Below are positions 4,803 through 5,914 of a DNA stretch of 5,914 nt, piece after piece; the first letter of the stretch is position 1, and every line of letters starts with the position of its first letter. The position numbers and the translations under genes were made by a program. Source of the stretch: Candidatus Kaiserbacteria bacterium (lineage in GTDB: Bacteria > Patescibacteriota > Minisyncoccia > Phycocordibacterales > UBA12088); contig SKIN01000037.1 in the NCBI GenBank assembly GCA_007116405.1, positions 1 through 5,914 on the forward strand, in the 5' to 3' direction. The notes beneath the pieces are model-generated. The model saw only the letters and a program-made list of their open reading frames with translations, had not been told where the DNA came from and did not search any database.

Positions 4803-5914
4803 ATGCAACATGAACAACCAAGTGCTTCAGCTGAGAATATAGAGACCGATGATGCTTACGAACACGAGGAGGGTCCTCGAGTGTTACAGAAAGAAGCGTT
4901 TGAGATGTACAGGAAAAAGTGTTCTCTCCTCTACACGAGAATGAACGATGTGAGCCGGATGTTTCCCGAGGATGAGGCGGACGCTCTCCTCGACGAACTT
5001 GAGCAGTACTTGGAGATACAGCGGAGCATCTACCCGGACTCTATCGATATCTCCATCCATGAGCTCTTTGCGGTACTGCTGAAGACTCCGACCTCACCGC
5101 CTGGTGCGCGTCACATGGATCCGGCATGGCACGCACTCTATGAACACTGGCGTGAGCGGGTCGAGGACACCCTGATATACGTCTTAGAGGAGAACGCCAC
5201 CGCTCTCAGACCTCATATCGAACACTACGCCCAAGACCCCGTACTATTTCATCGGACAATGGGGCACCTGCCTTCCCTGCTTACGTCGCAGCCGGGTCTT
5301 GCTCTACACCCGGCTTTAAAAGATCTCATCTCCGTCACATATCCCCACGCTCGTGCTCGACTGCGTGCGTATGGGACGCTCAACATGCATGATGCCTCGG
5401 AACATATCACTGATGAAGAATATGCGGGCCTCGAGGATATGTACACCGCCCTTTGTGCGGTCGGTAATGATGAAGCAGTCGACGATATCACAGACGAGTG
5501 CCTGGACCCTTCCATTGATCGGTTGCGAGCATGGAACATTCTCCACAACACGTTACTCACCGGTTGTTGGCAAGCACTGCAACCGGAGCAGCTTGAGGGT
5601 CTCAATGAGGAACAACGGGTTGCGCGCATAGAGGAGCATCACGAGAGTGAGTATACAAAACCGGGAGTACGGATGACCGCGGCAATGCTGAAGGCGTATC
5701 ATCTGGATCCGGAACGGTGTATGCACGCATGGGATATGCCAAGCCTGGATGCCGAGGAAAGCGCTACGGCATATCTGCGACACCTCTATACGATACGGGA
5801 GATCGAAGCCAAGGAAGAAGGCGGGGCTTGGCTGCTGAACGAACGGTTCGGCATTCAACATTTTGGAAGATATCCTCACGAACTCCTGTTTGAACAATTG
5901 GAGCACGCAGACGA
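4803..5914 (+). CDS. Uncharacterised acidic helical protein, N-terminal 370 residues (runs off the window)
   Basis: A frame from ATG 4803-4805 stays open for 370 codons to the window end with no stop, far longer than chance. It begins MQHEQPSASAENIETDDAYE, a polar and probably disordered tail (1-27). From about 28 on it is mostly amphipathic helix with many Glu, His, Leu and Arg residues: FEMYRKKCSLLYTRMNDVSR (33-52), DEADALLDELEQYLEIQRSI (57-76), WHALYEHWRERVEDTLIYVL (109-128). No signal peptide or membrane segment is visible. The last visible stretch FGIQHFGRYPHELLFEQLE (349-367) is a compact aromatic motif that may mark a domain border. I cannot name a family or a function; structural helical-repeat (TPR- or HEAT-like) or toxin/nuclease-associated proteins are open options. 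The terminator upstream and the extended -10 box show it is its own transcription unit. Confidence 0.85.
   Translation, partial: MQHEQPSASAENIETDDAYEHEEGPRVLQKEAFEMYRKKCSLLYTRMNDVSRMFPEDEADALLDELEQYLEIQRSIYPDSIDISIHELFAVLLKTPTSPPGARHMDPAWHALYEHWRERVEDTLIYVLEENATALRPHIEHYAQDPVLFHRTMGHLPSLLTSQPGLALHPALKDLISVTYPHARARLRAYGTLNMHDASEHITDEEYAGLEDMYTALCAVGNDEAVDDITDECLDPSIDRLRAWNILHNTLLTGCWQALQPEQLEGLNEEQRVARIEEHHESEYTKPGVRMTAAMLKAYHLDPERCMHAWDMPSLDAEESATAYLRHLYTIREIEAKEEGGAWLLNERFGIQHFGRYPHELLFEQLEHAD

Noticed and set aside
5249..5906. Minus-strand open frames of 126 and 117 codons
   Set aside because: They oppose the 370-codon plus-strand frame that has a promoter and a consistent helical protein; their sequences look like antisense shadows.

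Overview
The window reads as compact bacterial DNA of moderate GC, using the standard bacterial code. One gene ends at TGA with a terminator 13 bases behind it, so TGA is a stop here; this argues against the UGA-as-glycine lineages. Candidate Phyla Radiation (Patescibacteria)-like bacteria are my best guess. The reasons are several small family-less genes, a predicted leaderless mRNA, and acidic and helical lineage-type proteins. The phylum is not proven by anything in the sequence.

Left part (1-2245, minus strand): a three-gene operon read right to left. It starts at a good sigma-70-type promoter (-35 TTGGCG, 17 bp, -10 TACTAT). It encodes a 430-residue HExxH zinc metallopeptidase with a Tat-like signal or membrane anchor, a TsaC/YrdC threonylcarbamoyl-AMP synthase overlapping it by 11 bases, and the first 69 residues of an AlkC-like DNA alkylation repair protein that leaves the window.

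Middle part (2231-3215, minus strand): two small genes of unknown function (129 and 100 aa). Each has a strong Shine-Dalgarno sequence, its own recognisable promoter and its own intrinsic terminator. The 100-aa gene has a leader of about 77 nt with a bulged hairpin.

Right-middle part (3230-4198, minus strand): a complete CaCA-family Na+/Ca2+ antiporter with both alpha repeats intact. It is transcribed divergently from a 112-aa small gene (4379-4717, plus), which may be built of two AbrB/MraZ-like halves and ends at a textbook terminator.

Right end (4803-5914, plus): 370 codons of an open frame with no stop in the window. It is an uncharacterised, acidic, helix-rich protein, probably translated from a leaderless mRNA.

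The genes do not form one obvious pathway. The region is a mix of housekeeping functions (t6A tRNA modification, ion exchange, DNA repair) and lineage-specific unknowns. I see no mobile element, CRISPR array, tRNA or rRNA.
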